DNA from: Microbacterium soli
GTDB taxonomy: Bacteria; Actinomycetota; Actinomycetes; Actinomycetales; Microbacteriaceae
NCBI RefSeq assembly: GCF_039539005.1
Contig: NZ_BAABCP010000001.1
Span: 1,860,001 to 1,924,000, forward strand
Reading direction: 5' to 3'
DNA: 64,000 nucleotides
The notes below the pieces were generated by a model. That model searched no databases and was not told the DNA's origin. It saw only the letters and a program-made list of their open reading frames with translations. Positions 26,337 through 35,073 of this stretch are shown here, piece after piece. Both the position numbers and the translations under genes were made by a program. Every line of letters begins with the position of its first letter. The first letter of the stretch is position 1.

Positions 26337-27533
26337 ATGACGGAGCAGACGGTGCTCGCCGGTGCGATCGGCGTTGTGGCGGGAGTGCTGCTGGCCCTCA
26401 CCCTCGTCCTCGTGCGCAGCCTGGCCAAGGGTTCGCGGGATCTCGGCGGGGAGGTGGAGCGGGCCACCTCGCGCACGCTGCACATCGCCGGTCTCGCCGC
26501 CGCCGAGCTGCGCGGCGGCGAGACCCCCGACTCCGCCCGCGCCGCCCGCCACCTGCGGACCCTGCTGGGCGCGCAGGCCGTGGCCGTCCTGCTCGGCGGG
26601 GACGGTGATGCGGAGGTCGCCACCGACGGCACCATCGCAGGGCTGGAGACCTCGGCCCGGCGGATCGCGGAGCAGGTGCGCAGCACCGGCCGCAGGCAGG
26701 TGTTCCCCCGCCGCGGCTCCCGCGACGGCACGCCGGGCGAGGCGGTCGGTGCGCCCATGATCGTCGACGGCGAGGTGCGCGGCGTGCTCGTCGCCTTCGC
26801 CGAGACTGTGCGCGGGCCCCTGGTGCGCGCGACGGGGGAGGTCGCGGAGTGGTGCGCCACGCAGATCGTGCTGACCGAGCTGGAGGCATCCCGCGCGGGC
26901 CTCGCCGAGGCGGAGCTGCGCGCGCTGCGCGCGCAGATCAGCCCGCATTTCATCTACAACTCGCTCGCGGCCATCGCCTCCTTCATCACCACGGACCCCG
27001 AGCGGGCCCGCACGCTCGTGCTGGACTTCGCGGACTTCACCCGGTACTCGTTCCGGCAAGAGGGCGAGTTCACCACCCTCGCGCAGGAGCTCGTCGGCAT
27101 CCGGCACTACCTCGAGCTGGAGCGCGCCCGCTTCGGCGACCGTCTCGACGTGCGGCTGCGGATCGCACCGGAGACGCTGTCGACGGTGATCCCGTTCCTG
27201 TCCGTGCAGCCGCTCGTCGAGAACGCCGTGCGGCACGGGCTGGAGCCGCTCGCCGAGGGCGGGCGGATCGTCATCGCCGCGGACGACGAGGTCACCCACA
27301 CCGAGATCTCGGTGGAGGACGACGGAGCGGGCATGGACCCGGAGCAGGTGCGTCAGGCGCTCTCCGGCCCTCTCCTCACGACGCACGTGGGCCTGCGCAA
27401 CGTCGACACCCGGCTGCGCCGCGTGTACGGCCCGGGCGGGGGACTGACCGTGGAGACGAACATCGGCGCGGGTACCATGATCCGGATGCGGATACCGAAG
27501 TCGCAGCCGCTGCATGAGACGGACGCGCCGTGA
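26337..27533 (+). CDS. LytS-family sensor histidine kinase
   Basis: 398 residues: one N-terminal membrane helix (about residues 5-25), a GAF-like sensor domain (about 60-185), the LytS-type phosphoacceptor domain with His in QISPHFIYNSLAAIASF, and a HATPase_c domain (VQPLVENAVRHGLEP, VEDDGAGMDPEQ, GLRNVDTRLRRVYG). Unlike classic LytS it lacks the 5TM lyt domain, so sensing may be cytosolic. ATG 26337. Its partner starts inside its stop codon region. Confidence 0.87.
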   Translation: MTEQTVLAGAIGVVAGVLLALTLVLVRSLAKGSRDLGGEVERATSRTLHIAGLAAAELRGGETPDSARAARHLRTLLGAQAVAVLLGGDGDAEVATDGTIAGLETSARRIAEQVRSTGRRQVFPRRGSRDGTPGEAVGAPMIVDGEVRGVLVAFAETVRGPLVRATGEVAEWCATQIVLTELEASRAGLAEAELRALRAQISPHFIYNSLAAIASFITTDPERARTLVLDFADFTRYSFRQEGEFTTLAQELVGIRHYLELERARFGDRLDVRLRIAPETLSTVIPFLSVQPLVENAVRHGLEPLAEGGRIVIAADDEVTHTEISVEDDGAGMDPEQVRQALSGPLLTTHVGLRNVDTRLRRVYGPGGGLTVETNIGAGTMIRMRIPKSQPLHETDAP

Positions 27534-28258
27534 TCCTGGACGTGCTGGTCGCCGACGACGAGCCGCCCGCCCTGGCGGAGCTGGCCGCGTTCCTGGAGGC
27601 GGATGCGAGGATCGGGGCGATCCACCGGGCATCCGGCGGCGCCGACGCCCTGCGGACGCTGTCGACGACGGCCGTCGACGCCGTGTTCCTCGACATCCAC
27701 ATGCCGGGCCTGAGCGGCTTCGACCTCGCCCGCGCACTGGACAGGTTCGCGCAGCGGCCCGTGATCGTGTTCGTCACCGCCGACGATGCCGGTGCGCTGG
27801 AGGCGTTCGACGTGCGCGCTGTCGACTACGTGCTCAAGCCCATCCGCCCCGAGCGGCTGCGCCGCGCCGTCGACCGGGTGCTCGCCGTGCGTCAGGGCGC
27901 GGAGGCGGGCGAGACCGAGGACGCCGAGACCGTGCCGGTCACGGTCGGTCAGAGCGTGCGGCTGATCCGGCGCGGAGACGTGCGCTGGGTGAAGGCCGAG
28001 GGCGACTACTCCCGGCTGTGGACGGCAGCAGGGCACAGCCATCTCGTTCGGATGCCGATCTCCGAGCTCGAGGAGCGCTGGGAGCACGCGGGGTTCGTGC
28101 GCGTGCACCGCTCATACCTCGTGCACGTGGACGCGGTCACCGAGGTGCGCCTGGCTGGATCCTCGCCGGCGGTGATCCTGGCGGAGGTCGAGCTGCCGGT
28201 GAGCAGGCGGCTCATCCCCGCCGTGCGCAGCCGGCTGGTGCGGACGGAGCGACGGTGA
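27530..28258 (+). CDS. LytTR-type response regulator
   Basis: 242 residues, GTG start overlapping the kinase stop by 4 bases. Receiver domain with acidic pocket DDEPPA, phospho-Asp in AVFLDIHMPG and Lys in DYVLKPIRPERL, followed by a LytTR DNA-binding domain (DVRWVKAEGDYSRLWT, FVRVHRSYLVH). By analogy to BtsR/YpdB-type regulators it should activate the adjacent carboxylate transporter genes; no LytTR site is assigned. Confidence 0.9.
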   Translation: MILDVLVADDEPPALAELAAFLEADARIGAIHRASGGADALRTLSTTAVDAVFLDIHMPGLSGFDLARALDRFAQRPVIVFVTADDAGALEAFDVRAVDYVLKPIRPERLRRAVDRVLAVRQGAEAGETEDAETVPVTVGQSVRLIRRGDVRWVKAEGDYSRLWTAAGHSHLVRMPISELEERWEHAGFVRVHRSYLVHVDAVTEVRLAGSSPAVILAEVELPVSRRLIPAVRSRLVRTERR

Positions 28259-28680
28259 GCCCCGACGACGGCAGCACCCGGCTGTCGGCCGCGGATCGGG
28301 CGCGGCGCGTGCGGGTGACCGCCGAGCAGCAGGCCGCACCGGCCGACGACGTCGTCACATCGGGGATCGCCCTGCCGGGGTCGCCGGTGAGCGAGGCCGG
28401 CACGGTGTTCCTGAACGGACTGATCCGGGCGCAGCTGCGCCTGGCGGCCGGATGCCTGGCGGGGTTCCTGCTGGTGGGCGTCGTGCTGACGCTCATGGTG
28501 ATGATCATCGCGCGCACGGCCGACCCCGTCCTGTTCGGGGTTCCGCTGTCGTGGCTGCTGCAGGCGTACGCGTTCTACCCTGTCATCCTCGTCTTCGCCG
28601 TCATCTACGCGCGCGGCGCGGCCCGCAACGAGCGCCGCTACCGCGCACTCGCCGACGACGGACGGGGGACGACGCCATGA
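28255..28680 (+). CDS. DUF485-like two-helix membrane partner of an SSS symporter
   Basis: 141 residues, GTG start overlapping the regulator's stop. A hydrophilic N-terminal part of about 65 residues precedes two membrane helices (CLAGFLLVGVVLTLMVMII and LQAYAFYPVILVFAVIYA) and a basic tail. Small two-helix proteins of this type (YjcH/DUF485) precede acetate and monocarboxylate SSS symporters. It overlaps the symporter gene by ATGA. Confidence 0.68.
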   Translation: MSPDDGSTRLSAADRARRVRVTAEQQAAPADDVVTSGIALPGSPVSEAGTVFLNGLIRAQLRLAAGCLAGFLLVGVVLTLMVMIIARTADPVLFGVPLSWLLQAYAFYPVILVFAVIYARGAARNERRYRALADDGRGTTP

Positions 28681-30161
28681 ACGCCGCCTGGGATCTCGCC
28701 GCCGTCGTGCTCGTGGTGGTCATGACGGTCGTGCTGGGCGTCATGGGCGTGCGCCTGAGCCGCACGACGAGCGACTTCTTCGTGGCCTCCCGCAGCGTGC
28801 GGTCGGTGTGGAACGCCTCCGCGATCAGCGGCGAGTACCTCTCCGCCGGCACGTTCCTGGGGCTGTCCGGCCTGGTGCTGCTGGTGGGGGCGGACGGGTT
28901 CTGGTTCCCGATCGGGTACGCGGCGGGCTACCTGCTGCTCCTGCTGTTCGTCGCCGCGCCGCTGCGGCGCAGCGGCGCGTACACGCTGCCGGACTTCATC
29001 GAGGCGCGACTGGAGTCGCGCGGCGCCCGTCGGCTGTCCAGCCTGCTCGTGCTGGTGATCGGCTGGCTGTACATCGTGCCGCAGCTGCACGGCGCCTCGC
29101 TGACGCTGCGGGTCGTCGCCGACCTGCCGCCGTGGGTGGGGGCGGTCATCGTGGCGGCCGTGGTCAGCGGCATCGTCGCCGCCGGCGGCATGCGGGCCAT
29201 CACCGTGGTGCAGGCCATGCAGTACTGGCTGAAGCTCACGGCGCTGCTGGTGCCGGCAGTGGTGCTGCTGATCGTGCTCTCGGGCCGCGAGCCCTCCCTG
29301 GAGCCGGTGCTCGCCTTCCCGATCGAGGTGGGGCCGTCGGCAACGGATGCGTACTCCACGACCTCGCTCATGATCGCGCTGCTGCTGGGGACGATCGGGC
29401 TGCCGCACGTGCTGGTGCGCTTCTACACGAGCCCCGACGGCGGTTCGGCCCGCCGCACGACCGTGCTCGTGGTGGGCATGATCGGCGCGTTCTACGCGGT
29501 CTCGGGGACCCTGGGCCTGATCGCCCGGGTGGCGGCACCGGATCTGGCGCAGCCGGGCCTCGCGGACACGGTCGTGCTCGCGCTGCCCTCCCGCATCCTC
29601 CCCGGCCCGGTCGGGATGGTGCTGACGGCCCTCGTCGTGGCGGGGGCGTTCGCGGCGTTCCTGTCGACCTCGTCGGGGCTGGTGGTCTCGCTCGCGGGCG
29701 TGATCAGCCAGGACGTCTTCGACGGCTCGGTGCGCTCGTTCCGCCTCTCGGCGGTGCTGTGCGCGGCGGTGCCGCTGGGGGTCGCGCTGCTGACGGGGCC
29801 CGAGGCACTGGTCTCCAGCGTCGGGACGGTGTTCCTCGTCGCGGCGACCAGCCTCACACCGGTGATCCTGCTGGGCGTGTGGTGGCGAGGGCTCACGGCG
29901 CGCGGCGCGGCGACGGGGATGGCGGTGGGCGCGCTGACCTGCGGGCTGTCCCTGCTGGGCTCCAGCATGCTCGGCGCGGATGCGGGGTTCGTCTCCGCCG
30001 CCCTCGCCCAGCCCGCCGCCTGGGCGATCCCGCTGACCACCGCCGTGGTGATCCTCGTGTCGCGTCTGGACCGGCGACGCGCCCCGGCCCGGGCGGACCG
30101 CTACCTGGCGCGCCTGCACCTGCCCGAGCGGCACGTGCCCGAGCCTCCCGCCGCACGCTGA
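28677..30161 (+). CDS. sodium:solute symporter (SSS), ActP/MctC-like monocarboxylate carrier
   Basis: 494 residues, about 13 membrane helices. Early SSS signatures are clear: SDFFVASRSVRSVWNASAISGEYLSAG (in parts) and the sodium-site helix region AGAFAAFLSTSSGLVVSLAG. Likely imports acetate, propionate or pyruvate. With CstA upstream and the LytS/LytR-type pair between, it forms a six-gene carboxylate uptake and sensing operon with stop/start overlaps throughout its second half. Confidence 0.85.
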   Translation: MNAAWDLAAVVLVVVMTVVLGVMGVRLSRTTSDFFVASRSVRSVWNASAISGEYLSAGTFLGLSGLVLLVGADGFWFPIGYAAGYLLLLLFVAAPLRRSGAYTLPDFIEARLESRGARRLSSLLVLVIGWLYIVPQLHGASLTLRVVADLPPWVGAVIVAAVVSGIVAAGGMRAITVVQAMQYWLKLTALLVPAVVLLIVLSGREPSLEPVLAFPIEVGPSATDAYSTTSLMIALLLGTIGLPHVLVRFYTSPDGGSARRTTVLVVGMIGAFYAVSGTLGLIARVAAPDLAQPGLADTVVLALPSRILPGPVGMVLTALVVAGAFAAFLSTSSGLVVSLAGVISQDVFDGSVRSFRLSAVLCAAVPLGVALLTGPEALVSSVGTVFLVAATSLTPVILLGVWWRGLTARGAATGMAVGALTCGLSLLGSSMLGADAGFVSAALAQPAAWAIPLTTAVVILVSRLDRRRAPARADRYLARLHLPERHVPEPPAAR

Positions 30162-30164
30162 CTG

Positions 30165-30185
30165 CGGCGCCTCTGCGGAGCGCCG
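30165..30185. terminator. short hairpin between symporter and isochorismatase genes
   Basis: CGGCGC (30165-30170) and GCGCCG (30180-30185) with a 9-nt loop in the 34-bp gap between convergent genes. Only a 6-bp stem, so a weak candidate. Confidence 0.3.
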
Positions 30186-30195
30186 ACGGCGCCTC

Positions 30196-30765
30196 TCAGC
30201 GCGCCTCCGCGAGGACGCCCGCCGTGTCGGCCAGCGCGATCTGCGGCGGGTACAGGCCCATCACGTGCAGCGCCGCCGCATGGTTCTCCGCCGTCGATCC
30301 CGCGCACGCGTCGGTCGCGACGGTCAGGCGCGCCCCGGCATCCGCTGCGGCCAGAGCCGTGGAGAGCACGCAGCAGTCGGTGGACACCCCGGTGAGCACG
30401 ACGTGCGCACCCCGTCCGACGACGGCCTCGAGCTCGGGGCCCCACTTGCCGAAGGTCGGCAGGTCCAGGGTCGGATGCGGGGACAGCCCCTCGGCATCCG
30501 GGACCAGGTCGTACAGGGCGTCGGATGCCGGCCTGTCGGCGAACGGCCACGCGGCGAAGTACTCGCCCCAGGACGTGGTGCGGTCGGCGGTGGGCAGCCA
30601 GCGCGTGACCAGCACGCGCTCGCCGTGCGCGTCGGCGAGCCGCCGGATGTTCACCATGGCGCCCGCGAAGAACGGCGATCCCCATTCCGAGTCGGGGGAG
30701 GCGAAGATGTGCTGCGGGTCGATGACGACCAGCCAACCGCCGGGTCCGGCCGCCGCATCCGTCAT
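30196..30765 (-). CDS. isochorismatase-family cysteine hydrolase
   Basis: 189 residues. Catalytic triad residues of nicotinamidase/ureidoacrylate-type hydrolases are visible: Asp in VVIDPQHIF, Lys in LPTFGKWG, and Cys in LTGVSTDCCVLSTALAA. The ATG overlaps the stop of the NCS1 permease, so permease and hydrolase act together. A substrate related to nicotinamide, allantoin breakdown or pyrimidine ring-opening amides is likely; sequence alone does not choose. Confidence 0.82.
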   Translation of the reverse strand: MTDAAAGPGGWLVVIDPQHIFASPDSEWGSPFFAGAMVNIRRLADAHGERVLVTRWLPTADRTTSWGEYFAAWPFADRPASDALYDLVPDAEGLSPHPTLDLPTFGKWGPELEAVVGRGAHVVLTGVSTDCCVLSTALAAADAGARLTVATDACAGSTAENHAAALHVMGLYPPQIALADTAGVLAEAR

Positions 30766-32222
30766 GCGTCGGCCTCCTGCCTGCGGATCCGCCCGGCGCG
30801 GGCGAACCAGGTCACGACGAACGACAGCACCAGCGCGAACAGCACGCCGAGGTTCGCGTAGCCCCAGTCGTCGCGCCACCCGAACAGGTCGAGGAAGTAG
30901 CCCTGCCAGTCGTTCCACGGCGTGTCCGGGATCTGGTTCATCACGAATCCCCAGCCGATCACCGTCGCGACGACCATGGTGATGATCGAGGTCCAGTCGA
31001 CCGCGCCGTAGCGGCCGCGCGAATCGAAGAGCGCCTCCTCGTCGTAGTCGCGGCGGCGGCGCAGGATGTCGGCGATGAGGATGCCCGCCCATGACGCCAT
31101 CGGCACGCCGAGCGTGATGAGGAAGGACTGGAACGGCCCGATGAAGCTCGTCGCGAAGAACACCACGAAGATCGTCCCGGCCGTGAGGATCACGCCGTCG
31201 ATGCCGGCGGCGGCCGGGCGCGGGATGCGGATGCCGAGGCTCAGCAGCGTGAGACCCGAGGAGTAGATGCCCAGCACGGCGCCGGAGACGAGGGTGAGGA
31301 TCGCGACGATGAGGAAGGGCACGAGCACCCACGCCGGCAGCAGTGTGGCCAGAGCCCCGATGGGGTCGTTGCCCACGGCATCCGACAGCTCCTGATCGGA
31401 GCCCGCCAGCAGCAGGCCGAAGAAGACGAGGATGACGGGCGCGACCGCACCGCCGATGGTGTTCCAGGCGACGATCTGCCCGTCCGAGGCCGTGCGCTTC
31501 TGGTACCGGGACCAGTCCGCGGCGATGTTGATCCAGCCCAGACCGAACCCGGTCATCACCATCACCAGGGCGCCGATGGTCTGCGCGAAGGTGCCGTCGG
31601 GGCGCGAGAACGCCGCCGCCCAGTCGATGCTCCCGAAGGTGAGCACGAGGAACAGCACCGTCATCGCACCGGTGAGCCAGGTGAGCACCGACTGCAGCCT
31701 CATGATCGTGTGATAGCCGAGCACGGATGCCGCGACGATGAGGGCGGCGACGGCGACGGTCGCCACGATCTTCAGCCCCACCGCCTCGTCGTCCTCGCTG
31801 AGCCAGCCCAGGCTGCGGAACACCGTGGTCGTGGCGAGCACGGCGGTGATCGCCAGCGACGTCTCCCAGCCGATCGAGGTGAGCCAGGAGACGATGCCGG
31901 GCAGCTTCTGACCCTGCACGCCGAACGCCGTGCGGGAGAGGATCATGGTCGGCGTCGACCCGCGCTTGCCGGCGATCGCGATGAGACCGCACAGCAGGAA
32001 CGACACGATGATCCCGATGACCGAGACGACCGTCGCCTGCCACAGCGAGATGCCGAAGCCCAGCACGAACGACCCGTAGCTCATCCCGAACACCGAGACG
32101 TTGGCCGCGAACCACGGCCAGAACAGGTCCCGGGGCCGGGCGGTGCGCTCGGACTCGGGGATGATCTCGATGCCGGTGCGCTCGATCAGCGCCGAACTCG
32201 TGGTCTCGGATGCCGTGGACAT
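30762..32222 (-). CDS. NCS1-family purine/pyrimidine-type permease (CodB-like)
   Basis: 486 residues with about 12 helices. NCS1 signatures: GIEIIPESERTARPRDLFWPWFAANVSV split across the N-terminus, FGISLWQATVVSVIGIIVSF, ARTAFGVQGQKLP-like block, and GWINIAADWSRYQKR. The substrate class is nucleobases, hydantoins, thiamine or vitamin-like amides. It is translationally coupled to a cysteine hydrolase which probably processes the imported compound. Confidence 0.86.
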   Translation of the reverse strand: MSTASETTSSALIERTGIEIIPESERTARPRDLFWPWFAANVSVFGMSYGSFVLGFGISLWQATVVSVIGIIVSFLLCGLIAIAGKRGSTPTMILSRTAFGVQGQKLPGIVSWLTSIGWETSLAITAVLATTTVFRSLGWLSEDDEAVGLKIVATVAVAALIVAASVLGYHTIMRLQSVLTWLTGAMTVLFLVLTFGSIDWAAAFSRPDGTFAQTIGALVMVMTGFGLGWINIAADWSRYQKRTASDGQIVAWNTIGGAVAPVILVFFGLLLAGSDQELSDAVGNDPIGALATLLPAWVLVPFLIVAILTLVSGAVLGIYSSGLTLLSLGIRIPRPAAAGIDGVILTAGTIFVVFFATSFIGPFQSFLITLGVPMASWAGILIADILRRRRDYDEEALFDSRGRYGAVDWTSIITMVVATVIGWGFVMNQIPDTPWNDWQGYFLDLFGWRDDWGYANLGVLFALVLSFVVTWFARAGRIRRQEADA

Positions 32223-32384
32223 GGCCGCCTCCGTGTTGTCGGGATGGTGCTCATCCTGGCACCGACGGCCGCCGCGCGCGAGAGGGGCGCGCGGGTCGCG
32301 CGGGCGGGTCGTGCGCGCTCCTGTCGCGCCTGCTGCCGCGTCATCGTGCGAGAAGCGGCGGTCTGCGCCACCTGAGCAGCGGGA

Positions 32385-32789
32385 TCACGGCAGGAGCTCG
32401 GCGATGAGGGCCTCCACGCGCGCGCGGATCTCGTCGCGGATCGGGCGCACGTGCTCGATGTCGAGGCCCGCCGGGTCATCGAGCCGCCAGTCCTCGTAGC
32501 GCTTGCCGGGGAAGATCGGGCAGGCATCCCCGCATCCCATCGTGATGACGACATCCGCCTGCTCGACGGCGTCCACGGTGAGCAGCTTCGGCTCGCCCGC
32601 GGTGATGTCGATCCCGACCTCCGCCATCGCCCGGATCGCGACCGGATTGATCGCGTCCTTCGGCTCGGAGCCCGCCGAGCGCACGTCGACGCGGTCGCCG
32701 ACGAGCTCCTGCAGGAAGCCGGCGGCCATCCGGGAGCGTCCGGCGTTGTGCACGCAGACGAACAGCACGGTGAGGGCGGATGCGGTCAT
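32385..32789 (-). CDS. arsC: arsenate reductase, low-molecular-weight phosphatase type
   Basis: 134 residues. Phosphatase-like loop CVHNAGRSRMA near residue 12 with catalytic Cys, and a second redox Cys region MGCGDACPIFPGKRYEDW. This is the thioredoxin/mycothiol-coupled ArsC class reducing arsenate to arsenite. No ArsR, ArsB or Acr3 lies nearby; 61 bp after the aminopeptidase on the same strand, it may be read through from that gene. Confidence 0.88.
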   Translation of the reverse strand: MTASALTVLFVCVHNAGRSRMAAGFLQELVGDRVDVRSAGSEPKDAINPVAIRAMAEVGIDITAGEPKLLTVDAVEQADVVITMGCGDACPIFPGKRYEDWRLDDPAGLDIEHVRPIRDEIRARVEALIAELLP

Positions 32790-32850
32790 GGCGTCTCCTG
32801 GATGACGGGCGGGCGGGAGAGGAGGACGGGGACCAGCTCACGAGGATGCT

Positions 32851-34137
32851 TCAGCCGGCGAAGAATGCGCGGGCGACGCGGGACAGGTCGTGCAGATCGC
32901 TCACCCCCGCCAGTTCGCGCGCGGAGTGCATCGACAGGATGGGGATGCCGATGTCGACCGTGCGGATGCCCAGACGCGTCGCGGTGATCGGACCGATCGT
33001 CGACCCGCACGGCACGGCGTTGTTCGAGACGAACTCCTGCGAGGAGACTCCGGCCTGCTCGCACCAGCCGGCCCAGGCCGCCGCGCCCACGGCATCCGTC
33101 GCATAGCGCTGGTTGGCATTCATCTTCAGGATCGGGCCGGAGCCCAGCAGCGGCTGCACGACGGGGTCGTGCCTGTGCGCGAAGTTCGGATGCACGGAGT
33201 GCCCCACGTCGCTGGACAGGTGCCAGGATGCCGCGAACGCGCGGCGCTGATCGACGGCATCCGCTCCGAGGGAGGCGTACAGCCGCACCAGCACGTCCTC
33301 CAGGAAGGGGCCCGCGGCGCCCGAGCGGGAGGCGGATCCGAGCTCCTCGTGGTCGAACGCGGCGAGCATCGGGATCGCCCCTGTCCGCTCCCGCGAGGCG
33401 GCGTCGAGCAGGGCGACCACGCCGGCGTGCACGGAAGCGAGGTCGTCGAGCCTGCCGGAGGCGAAGAAGGCATCGTCCCTGCCGAAGACCGCACCGCGGG
33501 CGGCATCGGTCACGACGACGTCGTAGCCGCGGATCTCGGCCGGATCCACGGCGGCATCCGCCGCCAGTTCGGCGAGGATGTCGGCGGATGCCGCGTCGCC
33601 GAGCCCCCACACCGGCTGCGTGCCGGTCTGCCTGTCCAGCGTCAGCCCGTCGTTGACCCCGCGATCCAGGTGGATCGCCAGCTGCGGCAGGCGCAGCAGC
33701 GGGCCGGTCGCGGCGAGCACCACACGTCCGTCGGCCAGCGCGAGGCGGCCGGCCAGGCGCAGCTCGCGGTCGAGCCACGAGTTCAGCAGCGGCCCGCCGT
33801 AGACCTCCACGGCCGCCTGCAGCCAGCCGTGCGAGGCCGTGGTGGGCTCGGGCTTGAGCTTGAAGCCCGGGGAGTCGGTGTGCGCGCCCAGCACGTGCAC
33901 GGGCGTCGTCGACGTGGCGCCCTCGGGGACGGCCCAGGCGATCACGGCCCCGTCTCGCACTACCACGAACCGCCCGCCGGGCTGCGTGGGCCAGGCGTCG
34001 GCCTCGTCGAGCCGTGTGAATCCGGCATCCTGCAGCCGTCGCGCGACCTCCGCCGCCGCGTGGTAGCTGGAGGGCGAGGCGCTGACGAAGTCGGCGAGAT
34101 CGACGGCGTGGGCCAGGGCGGCAGGGCTGACGGACAT
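32851..34137 (-). CDS. M18-family aminopeptidase
   Basis: 428 residues, metalloaminopeptidase removing acidic or neutral N-terminal residues in the cytoplasm. Family features: SPSSYHAAAEVARRLQDAGF at the N-terminus, zinc-binding His/Asp in GAHTDSPGFKLKP, general-base Glu pair in FDHEELGSASRSGA, and the C-terminal metal His in IPILSMHSARELAG. ATG 34137 chosen because homology starts there; the frame extends 10 codons upstream. Confidence 0.9.
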   Translation of the reverse strand: MSVSPAALAHAVDLADFVSASPSSYHAAAEVARRLQDAGFTRLDEADAWPTQPGGRFVVVRDGAVIAWAVPEGATSTTPVHVLGAHTDSPGFKLKPEPTTASHGWLQAAVEVYGGPLLNSWLDRELRLAGRLALADGRVVLAATGPLLRLPQLAIHLDRGVNDGLTLDRQTGTQPVWGLGDAASADILAELAADAAVDPAEIRGYDVVVTDAARGAVFGRDDAFFASGRLDDLASVHAGVVALLDAASRERTGAIPMLAAFDHEELGSASRSGAAGPFLEDVLVRLYASLGADAVDQRRAFAASWHLSSDVGHSVHPNFAHRHDPVVQPLLGSGPILKMNANQRYATDAVGAAAWAGWCEQAGVSSQEFVSNNAVPCGSTIGPITATRLGIRTVDIGIPILSMHSARELAGVSDLHDLSRVARAFFAG

Positions 34138-34183
34138 GCCTACGATGGTAGCCGTGGCGCCCGACACCGCGCCGAGCGCCGGG

Positions 34184-34840
34184 TCAGTGGAAGTCGACGA
34201 GACCCGCGTGAGCGGCGGTCACGAGGATCTGCACGCGGTCGCGCACGTGCCACTTCGACATGATGCGTCCCAGATGGGCTTTGACGGTGCCCTCCGAGAC
34301 GATGAGGGACTGGGCGATCTCGGCGTTGGACATGCCCTCGGCGAGGCGCTGGAGGACCTGGGACTCGCGCTCGGTCAGTTCCTCGAGGGCATCCGCCGGG
34401 CCGGTGGTGGGCTCCGTGCTGCGCACGTGCTTGACCAGCAGCGAGGCGATGCGGGGCGACAGCGAGCTCGCTCCGCTGTAGACCTCTCGCACTCCCTGGA
34501 GGATGCTCTCCGCACTGGAGTCCTTGAGAAGGTATCCCGACGCCCCCGCACTGAGCATGGGCAGCACCGTGTCACTTCCATCCAGCGTGGTCACGGCGAG
34601 GATGCGGATCTCCGGCCAGCGCTCGGCGATGACGGCGGTGGCCTCGATGCCGTTCATCTGCGGCATCTGCACGTCCATCATGACGACGTCGGGGCGGTGC
34701 TGCTCCACGAAGGCGATCGCCTCGACACCGTTGTCGGCCTGGCCGATCACCTCGACATCGGGGCCGCGGGAGACGAAGTGCGCGAGTGCGGAGCGAACCA
34801 GAGGGTCGTCATCGACGATGAGCACACGGATTTCCGGCAT
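34184..34840 (-). CDS. NarL/FixJ-family response regulator (partner of divergent kinase)
   Basis: 218 residues from ATG 34840 (a GTG two codons earlier is possible). Receiver domain: acidic DDD near residue 9, phospho-Asp in VVMMDVQMPQMNG, Lys in GYLLKDSSAES. LuxR-type helix-turn-helix at the C-terminus (LTERESQVLQRLAEGMSNAE, IAQSLIVSEGTVKAHLGRI). No Shine-Dalgarno precedes ATG, while a TAGGCT -10-like hexamer ends 6 bases before it, suggesting a leaderless mRNA. The operator-like motif at 34884-34919 lies 44 bp upstream. Confidence 0.9.
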   Translation of the reverse strand: MPEIRVLIVDDDPLVRSALAHFVSRGPDVEVIGQADNGVEAIAFVEQHRPDVVMMDVQMPQMNGIEATAVIAERWPEIRILAVTTLDGSDTVLPMLSAGASGYLLKDSSAESILQGVREVYSGASSLSPRIASLLVKHVRSTEPTTGPADALEELTERESQVLQRLAEGMSNAEIAQSLIVSEGTVKAHLGRIMSKWHVRDRVQILVTAAHAGLVDFH

Positions 34841-34883
34841 GAGCACAGCCTATCGGCGGTCCGTCAGAGGAACTTTCACAAAC

Positions 34884-34919
34884 ACTAGACGAAAGTCTAT
34901 GCAGGTCTGAACTTAAGAC
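34884..34919. promoter_or_regulatory. operator-like motif, copy 1 (divergent RR/peptide/kinase region)
   Basis: ACTAGACGAAAGT-N5-CAGGT-N5-CTTAAGAC. The first 13 bases and CAGGT recur with identical spacing at 36238-36273. Inside lies a small hairpin TAGAC-GAAA-GTCTA (34886-34899). Placed between the response-regulator start (34840) and the peptide frame (34995), it could serve both directions. Inferred binding site of the 34184 response regulator. Confidence 0.55.
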
Positions 34920-34994
34920 AGATGTGCGCATCGTCCGTAACCGAGAAGATCAATATGTACCTGGACAAATGACCAATCAGCGGGGGTGAACACG

Positions 34995-35042
34995 ATGCCT
35001 TTCTGGGAGCAGCTTGCACGTCTCTTCGGCGCTATCCGCTGA
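34995..35042 (+). CDS. very small ORF for a 15-residue amphipathic peptide
   Basis: Predicted peptide MPFWEQLARLFGAIR. On a helical wheel Phe3, Trp4, Leu7, Ala8, Leu10, Phe11 and Ile14 fall on one face and Glu5, Gln6, Arg9, Gly12 on the other, so it is a regular amphipathic helix with net charge about +1. GGGGG at 34982-34986 gives an 8-base spacing to ATG 34995; an in-frame GTG at 34986 would add three residues. The stop is 31 nt before the kinase start, so co-transcription is likely. No similar gene is known to me; secretion, membrane activity or kinase signalling are possibilities. The ORF is too short for statistical support. Confidence 0.45.
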   Translation: MPFWEQLARLFGAIR

Positions 35043-35073
35043 TTCTACTCGGCAAATAGGACATACTGGGCCT

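Noticed and set aside
32385..32789. Arsenic resistance operon.
   Set aside because: arsC stands alone; no arsR, arsB, acr3 or arsA nearby.
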